Origin: Burkholderia humptydooensis
GTDB lineage: Bacteria > Pseudomonadota > Gammaproteobacteria > Burkholderiales > Burkholderiaceae
DNA length: 64,000 nt
Direction of reading: 5' to 3'
NCBI RefSeq assembly: GCF_001513745.1
Contig: NZ_CP013380.1
Coordinates: forward strand, 2,976,001-3,040,000
The position numbers were made by a program, and so were the translations under genes. Positions 18,277 to 29,113 of the stretch are shown here, piece after piece. Every line of letters starts with the position of its first letter. The first letter of the stretch is position 1. The notes under the pieces were generated by a model. That model was given only the letters and a program-made list of their open reading frames with translations, was not told the origin of the DNA and did no database searches.

Positions 18277-18669
18277 TCACGCGCTCGCGGCAAGCCGGCG
18301 CACCAGATCGTCGAGCAGCACGCGCGCGGTGGCGACGTTCGTCGCGACCGGCACGTCGTGCACGTCGCAGGCGCGCACGAGCGCGGTGATGTCCGGATCG
18401 TGCGGCTGCGCGGTCATCGGGTCGCGCAGGAAGATCACGATGTCGACGCGCCCGTCGGCGAGCTCCGCGCCAATCTGCAGGTCGCCGCCGAGCGGCCCCG
18501 ACAGCTTGCGCTCGACGTCGAGCCCGTGCGCCTGCGCGATCCGCCCGCCCGTCGTGCCCGTCGCGACGAGCCGGCATTGCGCGAGCGCAGCCCGGTACGC
18601 GCCCGCGAGCGCGACGATTTCGTCCTTCTTCGCATCGTGCGCGATCAGCGCAATGCGGGGTGTGCTCAT
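18277..18669 (-). CDS. mgsA: Methylglyoxal synthase
   Basis: A 130-residue enzyme converting dihydroxyacetone phosphate to methylglyoxal and phosphate, the phosphate-stress bypass of lower glycolysis. Conserved parts are [14 protein letters not shown] at the start, the phosphate loop VATGTTGG, the [12 protein letters not shown] block and the catalytic Asp in [15 protein letters not shown]. Length is slightly shorter than the E. coli form (152). It stands 172 bp upstream of qor on the same strand; co-transcription is possible. Confidence 0.96.
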   Translation of the reverse strand: MSTPRIALIAHDAKKDEIVALAGAYRAALAQCRLVATGTTGGRIAQAHGLDVERKLSGPLGGDLQIGAELADGRVDIVIFLRDPMTAQPHDPDITALVRACDVHDVPVATNVATARVLLDDLVRRLAASA

Positions 18670-18754
18670 CTGTGCATCCTTTTCTGCTGATCAATCGACG
18701 CGAGCGCGCCGCCCCGCTACTTTACGGGCTCCCGGTGACGGGCTCAAATCGGTT

Positions 18755-19534
18755 TCAAAACGTGCCGGGATACGCGCCGCCGTCGAGCAGCCAGTTCTGC
18801 CCGGTGATGTAGCCCGCATGGACGCTGCACAGGAACGCGCACGCCGCGCCGAACTCGTCGGGCGTGCCGAGGCGCTTCGCCGGAATTTCCCTCGCGCGCC
18901 GCGCGCGCAGCTCGTCGACGGTCGCGCCTTGCGCGTTCGCCGCAGCGGCAAGCGTCGTCGCGATCCGGTCGGTGTCGAAGAGGCCCGGCAGCAGGTTGTT
19001 GATCGTCACGCCGTGCTCGGCGACCTTGCGCGCGAGCCCCGCGACAAAGCCCGTGAGCCCCGAGCGCGCGCCGTTCGACAGCGCGAGCACGTCGATCGGC
19101 GCCTTCACGGCCGAGCTCGTGATGTTGACGATGCGCCCGAAGCGGCGCGCGATCATCCCGTCGACAGTCGCGCGAATCAGCTCGATCGGCGTCAGCATGT
19201 TCGCCTCGAGCGCGCGAATCCAGTCGTCGTGCGAGAAATCGCGGAAGTCGCCCGGCGGCGGGCCGCCCGCGTTCGTTACGAGAATGTCCGGCTGCGGGCA
19301 CGCGGCGAGCGCGGCCGCGCGGCCGTCGGGCGTCGTGATGTCGCAGGCGACGGCCGTCACGTCGGCGCCCGTCTTCGCGCGAATGTCGGCTGCGGCGGCC
19401 TCGAGCGTTTCGCGCGTGCGCGCGACGATCACGAGCCGCGCGCCCTCGGCGGCGAGCGCCTGCGCGCAGCCGCGCCCGAGCCCCTTGCTGGCCGCGCACA
19501 CGAGCGCGGTCCGTCCTGCGATTCCCAGATCCAT
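18755..19534 (-). CDS. SDR family oxidoreductase with altered catalytic residues
   Basis: A 259-residue Rossmann-fold short-chain dehydrogenase relative. The cofactor loop reads CAASKGLGRG (residues 13-22) in place of TGxxxGxG; NAGG near 88-91 and the Ser pair near 140 are kept, but the YxxxK site is replaced by SNGAR (Ser153, Arg157). This is the pattern of the BKR-like SDR subgroup that lacks a perfect NAD motif and catalytic tetrad. Activity as a normal reductase is therefore doubtful. The C-terminus (ITGQNWLLDGGAYPG) is typical of the family. Start at 19534; longer frame extensions cross the upstream spacer. Confidence 0.88.
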   Translation of the reverse strand: MDLGIAGRTALVCAASKGLGRGCAQALAAEGARLVIVARTRETLEAAAADIRAKTGADVTAVACDITTPDGRAAALAACPQPDILVTNAGGPPPGDFRDFSHDDWIRALEANMLTPIELIRATVDGMIARRFGRIVNITSSAVKAPIDVLALSNGARSGLTGFVAGLARKVAEHGVTINNLLPGLFDTDRIATTLAAAANAQGATVDELRARRAREIPAKRLGTPDEFGAACAFLCSVHAGYITGQNWLLDGGAYPGTF

Positions 19535-19768
19535 GAAGCGTGTCCCTTGTCGATGCCTGCGTGATGAAAACCGTCGCCGGCGGGGCGCGCGACGCCACAC
19601 GCGCGCGGCCGAACCGCCTGCGGCCGAACGCGCGCCCGAAGCGCGCGTCGAAACGCCGATAATATCCGGATCGCGCGCGCCCATCTTCGGTAAACTTGCG
19701 GCTGTTGCGCGCGCAGCCTGCCGCCCCGGCACGCCCGCCGTCCCAGAATCCTTTGAGCCGCCGCCTCC

Positions 19769-20419
19769 ATGAAACAGGACCGCCGTTTCCCGAATCTCTT
19801 CATCCTCGACCACCCGCTGATCCAGCACAAACTCACGCACATGCGCGACAAGGACACGTCGACGCGCACGTTCCGCGAGCTGCTGCGCGAGATCACGCTG
19901 CTGATGGGCTACGAGATCACCCGCAACCTGCCGATCACGACGAAGCGGGTCGAAACCCCGCTCGTCGAGGTCGACGCGCCCGTGATCGCGGGCAAGAAGC
20001 TCGCGATCGTGCCCGTGCTGCGCGCGGGCGTCGGGATGTCGGACGGCCTGCTCGAGCTGATTCCATCGGCGCGCGTCGGCCACATCGGCGTGTACCGCGC
20101 CGACGACCACCGCCCGGTCGAATACCTGGTGCGGCTGCCCGATCTCGAGGACCGGATCTTCATCCTGTGCGACCCGATGGTCGCCACGGGCTACTCGGCC
20201 GCGCATGCGATCGACGTGCTCAAGCGCCGCGGCGTGCCGGGCGAGCGGATCATGTTCCTCGCGCTCGTCGCCGCGCCCGAAGGCGTGCAGGTGTTCCAGG
20301 ACGCGCACCCGGACGTGAAGCTCTATGTCGCGTCGCTCGATTCGCACCTCGACGACCACGCGTACATCGTCCCGGGCCTGGGAGACGCGGGCGACCGCCT
20401 GTTCGGCACGAAGAACTGA
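19769..20419 (+). CDS. upp: Uracil phosphoribosyltransferase
   Basis: A 216-residue salvage enzyme making UMP from uracil and PRPP. The PRPP-binding loop [21 protein letters not shown] near residue 135 and the C-terminal uracil loop [16 protein letters not shown] are intact, as is [27 protein letters not shown]. Normal length. It is divergent from the SDR gene across a 234-bp gap and followed by a tandem-repeat spacer. Confidence 0.97.
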   Translation: MKQDRRFPNLFILDHPLIQHKLTHMRDKDTSTRTFRELLREITLLMGYEITRNLPITTKRVETPLVEVDAPVIAGKKLAIVPVLRAGVGMSDGLLELIPSARVGHIGVYRADDHRPVEYLVRLPDLEDRIFILCDPMVATGYSAAHAIDVLKRRGVPGERIMFLALVAAPEGVQVFQDAHPDVKLYVASLDSHLDDHAYIVPGLGDAGDRLFGTKN

Positions 20420-20496
20420 CGAGCGAAACCGGCGACCGAAGCGCTCGCATACCGCGCCCCGCCGCCCTCGCGCGCGGCCTTGCCCCGGCGCGCGGC

Positions 20497-20540
20497 GAGT
20501 CGTGGGCGAGTCGTGGGCGAGTCGTGGGCGAGTCGCGGGC
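20497..20540. repeat. 11-bp tandem repeat (four units) between upp and yebC
   Basis: Unit GAGTCGTGGGC repeats at 20497, 20508, 20519 and 20530 (last copy with one T-to-C change), then decays. The rest of the 307-bp upp-yebC spacer shows no gene; a yebC promoter must lie in 20541-20726. Perfect short arrays of this kind are typical VNTR loci in the Burkholderia pseudomallei group. Confidence 0.9.
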
Positions 20541-20726
20541 AAGTCGGCGGCCGCGCGCCGGGCGTCGTCCGGCCGCCGTTCGGCGCATCGCCGCGTGATA
20601 AAATCTCGTTCCACTCGACAACGCGCGGCCCAAGCGGCACTCGCCCGCTCACGCGGCCGCCGGACTCAACGACAGACACATTGCTAGACGCCGGCGCGGG
20701 ATGCGCGCGGGCGCACGGAGAAAGGT

Positions 20727-21455
20727 ATGGCTGGTCATTCGAAATGGGCCAACATCAAGCATAAGAAAGCGGCAGCCGATGCGAAGCGCGGCAAGATCTG
20801 GACGCGCCTCATCAAGGAAATCCAGGTGGCCGCGCGTCTCGGCGGCGGCGACGCGAACTCGAACCCGCGCCTGCGTCTCGCGGTCGACAAGGCGGCCGAC
20901 GCGAACATGCCGAAGGACAACGTGAAGCGCGCGATCGACCGCGGCGTCGGCGGCGCGGACGGCGCGAACTACGAAGAGATCCGCTACGAAGGCTACGGCA
21001 TCGGCGGCGCGGCGATCATCGTCGACACGCTGACCGACAACCGCACCCGCACGGTCGCCGAAGTGCGCCACGCGTTCTCGAAGTTCGGCGGCAACATGGG
21101 CACAGACGGCTCGGTCGCGTTCATGTTCGATCACGTCGGCCAGTTCCTGTTCGCGCCGGGCACGTCGGAAGACGCGCTGATGGAAGCGGCGCTCGAGGCG
21201 GGCGCGAACGACGTGAGCACGAACGACGACGGCTCGATCGAAGTGCTGTGCGACTGGCAGGAATTCTCGAAGGTGAAGGACGCGCTCGAAGCCGCCGGCT
21301 TCAAGGCCGAACTCGCCGAAGTCACGATGAAGCCGCAGAACGAGATCGAGTTCACCGGCGAAGAGGCGGTGAAGATGCAAAAGCTCCTGGACGCGCTCGA
21401 GAATCTCGACGACGTGCAGGAGGTCTACACGAACGCCGTCGTCATCGAGGAATGA
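20727..21455 (+). CDS. YebC/PmpR family protein
   Basis: A 242-residue protein of the YebC family (DNA-binding regulator or translation factor depending on the member). The N-terminal [22 protein letters not shown] signature, the middle [11 protein letters not shown] and YEGYGIGG motifs and the C-terminal [17 protein letters not shown] are textbook. Recent work links YebC-type proteins to rescue of ribosomes at proline stretches (family knowledge). SD GAGAAAGGT precedes the ATG. It lies upstream of purD by 110 bp. Confidence 0.95.
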   Translation: MAGHSKWANIKHKKAAADAKRGKIWTRLIKEIQVAARLGGGDANSNPRLRLAVDKAADANMPKDNVKRAIDRGVGGADGANYEEIRYEGYGIGGAAIIVDTLTDNRTRTVAEVRHAFSKFGGNMGTDGSVAFMFDHVGQFLFAPGTSEDALMEAALEAGANDVSTNDDGSIEVLCDWQEFSKVKDALEAAGFKAELAEVTMKPQNEIEFTGEEAVKMQKLLDALENLDDVQEVYTNAVVIEE

Positions 21456-21565
21456 GCGTTGCGCAGCCGCCCTTTCGCGCGAAAGACGGCGGCCGCGGCC
21501 GTTTCTCGCGGCCGGCCCGCCTCGCGCGCGCCGGCCGCCCTATTTTCTAGTCTGCGGGGAATCCC

Positions 21566-22843
21566 ATGAAACTACTCGTCGTCGGCTCCGGCGGCCGCGA
21601 ACATGCGCTCGCCTGGAAGCTCGCCCAGTCGCCGCGCGTCCAGCTCGTCTACGTTGCCCCCGGCAACGGCGGCACCGCGCAGGACGAGCGCCTGAAGAAC
21701 GTCGATCTGAGCTCGCCCGACGACCTGGCCGATTTCGCCGAATCCGAAGGCGTCGCGTTCACGCTCGTCGGCCCGGAAGCGCCGCTCGCGGCGGGCATCG
21801 TCAATCATTTCCGCGCGCGCGGCCTGAAGATCTTCGGCCCGACGAGGGAAGCGGCGCAGCTCGAGAGCTCGAAGGATTTCGCGAAGGCGTTCATGAAGCG
21901 CCACGGCATTCCGACCGCCGACTACGAAACGTTCACCGACGCGGCCGCCGCGCACGCGTACCTCGATTCGAAGGGCGCGCCGATCGTCGTGAAGGCCGAC
22001 GGCCTCGCCGCGGGCAAGGGCGTCGTCGTCGCGATGACGCTGGACGAAGCGCACGCGGCCGTCGACATGATGCTGTCCGGCAACAAGCTCGGCGACGCCG
22101 GTGCGCGCGTCGTGATCGAGGAATTCCTCGACGGCGAGGAAGCGAGCTTCATCGTGATGGTCGACGGCAAGCACGCGCTCGCGCTCGCGTCGAGCCAGGA
22201 TCACAAGCGCCTGCTCGACGGGGACCGCGGCCCGAACACGGGCGGCATGGGCGCGTACTCGCCCGCGCCGATCGTCACGCCGCAGATGCATGCGCGCGTG
22301 ATGCGCGAGATCATCATGCCGACCGTGCGCGGGATGGAGAAGGACGGCATCCGCTTCACGGGCTTCCTGTACGCGGGCCTGATGATCGACAAGGAAGGCA
22401 ATCCGCGCACGCTGGAATTCAACTGCCGGATGGGCGACCCCGAGACGCAGCCGATCATGGCGCGCCTGAAGAGCGATTTCTCGAAGGTCGTCGAGCAGGC
22501 GATCGCGGGCACGCTCGACACGGTCGAGCTCGACTGGGACCGCCGCACCGCGCTCGGCGTCGTGCTCGCCGCGCACGGCTACCCGGATGCGCCGAGGAAG
22601 GGCGACCGGATCAACGGCATCCCGGCCGAAACCGCGCACTCGGTGACGTTCCACGCGGGCACGACGTTCGACGGCGACAAGCTCGTCACGTCGGGCGGCC
22701 GCGTGCTGTGCGTCGTCGGCCTCGCGGATTCGGTGCGCGGCGCGCAGCAGGCCGCGTACGAGACGATCAACCAGATCAACTTCGAGGGCATGCAGTATCG
22801 CCGCGACATCGGCTACCGCGCGCTCAGCCGCAAGACGGTCTGA
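21566..22843 (+). CDS. purD: Phosphoribosylamine-glycine ligase
   Basis: A 425-residue ATP-grasp enzyme for step two of de novo purine synthesis (phosphoribosylamine + glycine + ATP to GAR). Seen: N-terminal [24 protein letters not shown]-grasp with [14 protein letters not shown] near residue 145, [24 protein letters not shown] and the metal-binding [15 protein letters not shown] block (here [12 protein letters not shown]). Full length. It starts a plus-strand run that continues through hemF. Confidence 0.97.
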   Translation: MKLLVVGSGGREHALAWKLAQSPRVQLVYVAPGNGGTAQDERLKNVDLSSPDDLADFAESEGVAFTLVGPEAPLAAGIVNHFRARGLKIFGPTREAAQLESSKDFAKAFMKRHGIPTADYETFTDAAAAHAYLDSKGAPIVVKADGLAAGKGVVVAMTLDEAHAAVDMMLSGNKLGDAGARVVIEEFLDGEEASFIVMVDGKHALALASSQDHKRLLDGDRGPNTGGMGAYSPAPIVTPQMHARVMREIIMPTVRGMEKDGIRFTGFLYAGLMIDKEGNPRTLEFNCRMGDPETQPIMARLKSDFSKVVEQAIAGTLDTVELDWDRRTALGVVLAAHGYPDAPRKGDRINGIPAETAHSVTFHAGTTFDGDKLVTSGGRVLCVVGLADSVRGAQQAAYETINQINFEGMQYRRDIGYRALSRKTV

Positions 22844-22973
22844 CGCGCGCCCGCCGCCGCTCCTCGCGCGCCGGCTTTCGGGCGGCGCGCCCCCTCCTCT
22901 GCCGGGGTTCGCTAGAATGCCCGGCAGAAGCATTTTTCGACGGCGTCCGTCCCCCGGATGCCGCCCCACATCG

Positions 22974-24646
<1,673 letters not shown>

Positions 24647-24650
24647 TTCC

Positions 24651-25127
24651 ATGGATATCCGCAAACTCCAGCGCGTGATCGTCGACGCTCTCGAAGACGT
24701 CAAGGCGCAAGACATCAAAGTGTTCAACACGAGCCACCTGACCGAGCTGTTCGATCGCGTGATCGTCGCGTCCGGCACGTCGAACCGGCAAACGAAGGCG
24801 CTCGCGTCGAACGTGCGCGACAAGGTCAAGGAAGCCGGCGGCGACGTCGTCAGCTCCGAGGGCGAGGACACGGGCGAATGGGTACTCGTCGATTGCGGCG
24901 ACGCAGTCGTCCACATCCTGCAGCCGGCGCTGCGCCAGTACTACAACCTCGAGGAGATCTGGGGCGACAAGCCGGTGCGGATGAAGCTCGGCGGCCCGGC
25001 GGCGAACGCGCGCGGCGCGCGCGCGGCTGACGGCGCCGACGAGGACGAGCCGGACGAAGACGAGGCCCACACGGCCCCTACCGCAGCCCGCCCGGCCCGC
25101 AAGACGACGGCCGCGCGCCGCCGCTGA
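24651..25127 (+). CDS. rsfS: Ribosomal silencing factor RsfS
   Basis: A 158-residue DUF143 protein that binds ribosomal protein uL14 and blocks 30S-50S joining in starvation. The core (residues 1-115) contains [40 protein letters not shown] and YNLEEIWGD. After about residue 120 comes a low-complexity Ala/Asp/Glu then Ala/Arg/Lys tail not present in E. coli RsfS (105). The gene sits 4 bp after nadD and before rlmH, the usual order. Confidence 0.96.
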   Translation: MDIRKLQRVIVDALEDVKAQDIKVFNTSHLTELFDRVIVASGTSNRQTKALASNVRDKVKEAGGDVVSSEGEDTGEWVLVDCGDAVVHILQPALRQYYNLEEIWGDKPVRMKLGGPAANARGARAADGADEDEPDEDEAHTAPTAARPARKTTAARRR

Positions 25128-25148
25128 GCGCGCCGCCGCGCGCCGTTT

Positions 25149-25193
25149 TGTCGCTTTCCTTGTTGCCGCTTTCCTTGTTGTCGCTCTCATTGC
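25149..25193. repeat. 15-bp tandem repeat (three units) between rsfS and rlmH
   Basis: Units start at 25149, 25164 and 25179: TGTCGCTTTCCTTGT, then the same with one change, then a third copy with three changes near its end. The array fills most of the 76-bp spacer upstream of the rlmH ATG and is T-rich compared with the surroundings. Confidence 0.85.
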
Positions 25194-25203
25194 GTTCGCC
25201 GTC

Positions 25204-25674
25204 ATGAAACTGCACATCGTCGCGGTCGGCCACAAGATGCCCGGCTGGATCGCAACCGGCTTCGACGAATATGCGAAGCGGATGCCGCCCGAGCTGCGGA
25301 TCGAGCTGCGCGAGGTGAAGCCCGAGCTGCGCTCGGGCTCGCGCACGGCCGACAGCGTGATGGCCGCCGAGAAGCAGCGGATCGAGGCCGCGCTGCCGAA
25401 AAACGCGCGCGTCGTCGCGCTCGACGAGCGCGGCCGCGACTGGACCACGATGCAGCTCGCGCAGGCGTTGCCCGCGTGGCAGCAGGACGGACGCGACGTC
25501 GCGTTCGTGATCGGCGGCGCCGACGGGCTCGATCCGGAGCTGAAATCGCGCGCCGATCTGCTGCTGCGCGTGTCGAGCCTCACGCTGCCGCACGGCATGG
25601 TCCGCGTGCTGCTCGCCGAGCAGCTTTACCGCGCGTGGAGCATCACGCAGAATCACCCCTACCATCGCGCGTAG
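25204..25674 (+). CDS. rlmH: 23S rRNA pseudouridine(1915) N3-methyltransferase RlmH
   Basis: A 156-residue SPOUT methyltransferase acting on pseudouridine 1915 in helix 69 of 23S rRNA. The fold is shown by [15 protein letters not shown] at the start, [16 protein letters not shown], the SAM-binding [18 protein letters not shown] and the C-terminal [20 protein letters not shown] with NHPYHRA at the end. Length is the family norm (155). No obvious SD before the ATG at 25204; translation may depend on coupling. Confidence 0.97.
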   Translation: MKLHIVAVGHKMPGWIATGFDEYAKRMPPELRIELREVKPELRSGSRTADSVMAAEKQRIEAALPKNARVVALDERGRDWTTMQLAQALPAWQQDGRDVAFVIGGADGLDPELKSRADLLLRVSSLTLPHGMVRVLLAEQLYRAWSITQNHPYHRA

Positions 25675-25725
25675 CGGCCGTCGTCCCGACGCGCCGCGCA
25701 CGCGCTCATCGAGACTACCGAGAAG

Positions 25726-26358
25726 ATGCCCGACCGCGCCGCCGCCCCGTCCTACCCGTTCGTCTACCTCGCCTCGCAAAGCCCCCGGCGCCGCGAACTG
25801 CTCGACCAGCTCGGCGTGCGCTACGAACTGCTCGCGCCCGCGCCCGATGAGGATGCCGAAGCGCTCGAGGCCGTGCTGCCGGGCGAAGCGCCCGACCATT
25901 ACGTGCTGCGCGTGTGCGTCGCGAAGGCGGAAGCGGCGCGCGCGAGGCTCATCGCGAGCGGCAAGCCGGCCGCGCCCGTGCTCGTCGCCGACACGACGGT
26001 GACGATCGACGGCGCGATCCTCGGCAAGCCCGCCGACGCCGCCGACGCGCTCGCGATGCTCGCGCGCCTCGCCGGCCGCACGCATGACGTGCTGACGGCG
26101 CTCGCCGTGATCGATGCGACAGGCGAGCTGATGCCGCCCGCGCTGTCGCGCTCGGAAGTCCGCTTCGGCCCCGCGACGCGCGACGCGCTCGCACGCTACG
26201 TCGAAACCGGCGAGCCGTTCGGCAAGGCGGGCGCGTACGCGATCCAGGGGCGCGCCGCGGAATTCGTCGAGCAAATCGATGGCTCCCATTCAGGTATCAT
26301 GGGTCTGCCCCTTTTTGAGACCGCGGCGCTGCTGCGCGCGGCGCACGTCGCCTTCTGA
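25726..26358 (+). CDS. Maf family nucleoside triphosphate pyrophosphatase
   Basis: A 210-residue Maf/Ham1-type pyrophosphatase, probably acting on dTTP/UTP or modified nucleotides (YhdE-like). The N-terminal signature [17 protein letters not shown], the catalytic [10 protein letters not shown] (DTxV) and [23 protein letters not shown] are intact. A short Pro/Ala leader precedes the fold. It lies 51 bp after rlmH and 8 bp before rng, matching the common maf-rng order. Confidence 0.95.
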   Translation: MPDRAAAPSYPFVYLASQSPRRRELLDQLGVRYELLAPAPDEDAEALEAVLPGEAPDHYVLRVCVAKAEAARARLIASGKPAAPVLVADTTVTIDGAILGKPADAADALAMLARLAGRTHDVLTALAVIDATGELMPPALSRSEVRFGPATRDALARYVETGEPFGKAGAYAIQGRAAEFVEQIDGSHSGIMGLPLFETAALLRAAHVAF

Positions 26359-26366
26359 ATCGCACC

Positions 26367-27833
26367 ATGAACGAAGAGATCCTGATCAACATCACGCCGC
26401 AGGAAACGCGGGTCGCGCTCGTCCAACAAGGCGCGGTGCAGGAGCTTCACGTCGAGCGCACGCTGTCGCGCGGACGCGTCGGCAACATCTATCTCGGCAA
26501 GGTCGTGCGCGTTTTGCCCGGCATGCAGTCGGCGTTCATCGACATCGGGCTCGAGCGCGCGGCATTCCTGCACGTCGCCGACATCTGGCAGCCGCGCGCG
26601 GGCGACGCGCCCGCCGCCGCGGCGCACCACCCGATCGAGAAGATCGTGTTCGAGGGCCAGACGCTGATGGTCCAGGTGATCAAGGACCCGATCGGCACGA
26701 AGGGCGCGCGGCTGTCGACGCAGATCAGCATCGCGGGGCGCACGCTCGTCTACCTGCCGCAGGAGCCGCACATCGGCATCTCGCAGAAGATCGAGAGCGA
26801 GGCCGAGCGCGAGGCCGTGCGCGCGCGGCTGACCGCGGTGATCCCGGCCGACGAGAAAGGCGGCTACATCGTGCGCACGATCGCCGAGGACGCGAGCTCC
26901 GACGAGCTCGCCGGCGACGTCGCGTATCTGCGCAAGACGTGGGCGACGATCGTCGGGCAGGGCCAGCGGCTGCCGCCGACGAGCCTGCTGTATCAGGATC
27001 TCGACCTCGCGCAGCGCGTGCTGCGCGACTTCGCGAACGACGACACGACGCGCATCCAGGTCGATTCGCGCGAGACGCACCAGCGGCTCGTCGATTTCGC
27101 GGCCGAGTTCACGCCGGCTGTGAGCCCGAAGCTGCACCACTACACCGGCGAGCGGCCGCTCTTCGACCTGTACAACATCGAGGCCGAAATCCAGCGCGCG
27201 CTGTCGCGGCGCGTCGATCTGAAGTCAGGTGGCTACCTGATGATCGACCAGACCGAGGCGATGACGACGATCGACGTGAACACGGGCGGCTACGTCGGCG
27301 CGCGCAACTTCGACGACACGATCTTCAAGACGAACCTCGAGGCGGCGCACACGATCGCGCGGCAGTTGCGGCTGCGCAATCTCGGCGGGATCATCATCAT
27401 CGACTTCATCGACATGGAGAACGCCGAGCATCGCGACGCGGTGCTCGCCGAGCTGAAGAAGGCGCTCGCGCGCGACCGCACGCGCGTGACGGTGAACAGC
27501 TTCTCGCAACTGGGGCTCGTCGAGATGACGAGGAAGCGCACGCGCGAATCGCTCGCGCACGTGCTATGCGAGCCGTGCCCGACGTGCCAGGGCAAAGGCC
27601 AGGTGAAGACGTCGCGCACCGTGTGCTACGACATCCTGCGCGAGATCCTGCGCGAGTCGCGGCAATTCAACCCGCGCGAGTTTCGCGTGATCGGATCGCA
27701 GCAGGTGATCGACCTCTTTCTCGACGAGGAATCGCAGCATCTCGCGATGCTGATCGACTTCATCGGCAAGCCGGTGTCGTTGCAGGTCGAGTCGAACCTG
27801 AGCCAGGAGCAGTACGACATTGTTTTGATGTAG
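26367..27833 (+). CDS. rng: Ribonuclease G
   Basis: A 488-residue endoribonuclease for 16S rRNA 5' maturation and mRNA decay. S1 domain at about residues 35-125 (RVGNIYLGKVVRVLPGMQSAFIDIG), RNase E/G catalytic domain with the Mg-binding DVNTGGYVGA and IDFIDM aspartates, and the Zn-link-type CEPCPTCQGKG near residue 405. The last codons (QYDIVLM-stop) use ATT/GTT where the rest of the gene uses GC-ending codons, and a near copy of this end lies 1.1 kb downstream (see the insert). Confidence 0.97.
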   Translation: MNEEILINITPQETRVALVQQGAVQELHVERTLSRGRVGNIYLGKVVRVLPGMQSAFIDIGLERAAFLHVADIWQPRAGDAPAAAAHHPIEKIVFEGQTLMVQVIKDPIGTKGARLSTQISIAGRTLVYLPQEPHIGISQKIESEAEREAVRARLTAVIPADEKGGYIVRTIAEDASSDELAGDVAYLRKTWATIVGQGQRLPPTSLLYQDLDLAQRVLRDFANDDTTRIQVDSRETHQRLVDFAAEFTPAVSPKLHHYTGERPLFDLYNIEAEIQRALSRRVDLKSGGYLMIDQTEAMTTIDVNTGGYVGARNFDDTIFKTNLEAAHTIARQLRLRNLGGIIIIDFIDMENAEHRDAVLAELKKALARDRTRVTVNSFSQLGLVEMTRKRTRESLAHVLCEPCPTCQGKGQVKTSRTVCYDILREILRESRQFNPREFRVIGSQQVIDLFLDEESQHLAMLIDFIGKPVSLQVESNLSQEQYDIVLM

Positions 27834-28011
27834 GGTTCACCCTATATCACCCCGCATCATCCCCCTTACTATCTTCACGCCTCGATAATCAAGGTTTTGG
27901 CCAGCCAGGCCCGGTCTCGCCGAGCTTGAGCGCCTGCCTCAGGGGCGATACTCGTAAAGCGCAAAGCTATCGGCAAGGCGGTGCGGGCTGGCACGCCATG
28001 AACCGGTGGAT

Positions 28012-28395
28012 CTAATCGCGGTGCGGTGCCCGGTACTGAGCCACGCGCTCGATTGCATCCGTCTCCCATCGACCAAGGCGCATTGCCTCTTCCAACATGC
28101 CGAGCGTCAGCGGCACTCGTGACGGCTTACGAAACCGCTTGGAAAAGAGGGCGAGAAACGACGTCAACAGTTCCTGTCCCTCCGGGCCGAAATAACGGTC
28201 ATACGGGAATCCTTCGGCCTGGACACCAAACGCCTCTGCCCACTTGTCGATATACTCGACCGCATCCGTGCCGGTCACGCCTAGGTCCTGCTCAAGGCGC
28301 GACGACGGTTCAAGTCGCAGTTCGCCGCCGAACAGCGGCCGCCCCAGTTCCTCGCGCGTAAACGCGGCCAACTTTTCCCATGTATCGGTCGGCAT
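28012..28395 (-). CDS. DUF1493-like small protein
   Basis: A 127-residue soluble protein with the pattern of DUF1493: an N-terminal helix (TWEKLAAFTREELGRPLFGG), a hydrophobic/acidic stretch reading LEQDLGVTGTDAVEYIDKWAEAFGV that recalls the acyl-carrier-protein helix II region, and YDRYFGPEG. Such proteins are found in scattered enterobacterial and Burkholderia islands with no proven role. It starts 2 bp after the membrane-protein gene, so the two are one unit. Codon choice is less GC-biased than the flanks, consistent with transfer. Confidence 0.75.
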   Translation of the reverse strand: MPTDTWEKLAAFTREELGRPLFGGELRLEPSSRLEQDLGVTGTDAVEYIDKWAEAFGVQAEGFPYDRYFGPEGQELLTSFLALFSKRFRKPSRVPLTLGMLEEAMRLGRWETDAIERVAQYRAPHRD

Positions 28396-28397
28396 GG

Positions 28398-28829
28398 TCA
28401 GAACACCCTATCTTCCGGTTCGGCGACGGCGTTATACATGCGCACGGTGTTGAACATGATCATCGCCGCGTCCGTGGCCAGAAACACCTCTCCGACTACA
28501 GGAATAGTCCGGCCGACCCAAGCGCCAAGGTTCTTCGTGAACGCGATGCGCACACCCTGCACACCTACCGTCATGATCATCGGCAAGCGCCTTTTCAGTT
28601 CGAACGGCAGCAGCTTCCGGGCAGCGATCGATATAACCGACGTGCCTTTGGTCGCGTTGGCGAATTTCCCCGGCACTGGCACATCGGCCTGACCGAGTAG
28701 CGTAGCCGAGGCGGCGGCGAGATCGTAGAACCCGAGACGCTTTTGCGTCTCGTCGACGGCGACCCAGAAGAACAAGTCGACTGGTTGAAGATTAGTATGC
28801 CCGTTGTACGAATAGCGATTGTCCGCCAT
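28398..28829 (-). CDS. Putative membrane protein of unknown function (insert cargo)
   Basis: A 143-residue protein with a GAGGG SD 5 nt before its ATG. The N-terminal half is soluble (NLQPVDLFFWVAVDETQKRLGFYDLAAASATLLGQADVP) and the C-terminal half has two hydrophobic helices (MIMTVGVQGVRIAF; PVVGEVFLATDAAMIMF). I think it resembles the STM2901-type membrane proteins that sit beside DUF1493 genes in Salmonella, but this is from memory and weak. Co-transcribed with the DUF1493-like gene. A toxin/immunity or stress role would be a guess. Confidence 0.7.
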   Translation of the reverse strand: MADNRYSYNGHTNLQPVDLFFWVAVDETQKRLGFYDLAAASATLLGQADVPVPGKFANATKGTSVISIAARKLLPFELKRRLPMIMTVGVQGVRIAFTKNLGAWVGRTIPVVGEVFLATDAAMIMFNTVRMYNAVAEPEDRVF

Positions 28830-29113
28830 ACGGCCCTCGGTGTTGTTTGAATGAGGCCGAGATTACCAGAATCGCAAACGCCGACTTACCCTGTATCATC
28901 CCGTCTCGCGCTCCAAACTGAATTTTCATCAACCCCGAGACAGTACGACATCGTCTTGATGTAGATTCGTCCGGCGGCGCTCGAGCGGCCGACGATCCGG
29001 GCGGCCGCGCATCGATCCGCCCGCCGCCCGCCGGCATTGACCGGCTTTCCCGCAGCGTCGAACGATGCGAAAACCATCGCGCCGCGACGCCCGCTCGACC
29101 GCCAGGGTTCCGC

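Larger units (their letters stand above)
27810..28964. mobile_element. Small integrated element at the 3' end of rng
   Basis: A 24-bp segment ending at the rng stop (27810-27833, CAGTACGACATTGTTTTGAT...) recurs at 28941-28964 with two changes (ATCGTCTTGAT), the second being the GC-ending form expected for the resident gene. A second imperfect pair, ACCCTATATCACCCCG (27839) and ACCCTGTATCATCCCG (28888), lies just inside. The interval is less GC-rich and holds two atypical genes on the opposite strand. This is the layout of an element integrated by site-specific recombination at a gene's 3' end that restores the gene. No integrase is present. Confidence 0.75.

Noticed and set aside
20497..20540. 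Possible CRISPR-like array
   Set aside because: Units are 11 bp in direct contact with no spacers, so it is a minisatellite. The same holds for the arrays at 25149, 59507 and 63913.
27875..28069. Minus-strand 64-codon frame overlapping the end of the DUF1493-like gene
   Set aside because: It overlaps a better-supported gene and has no start signal; left as insert non-coding sequence.
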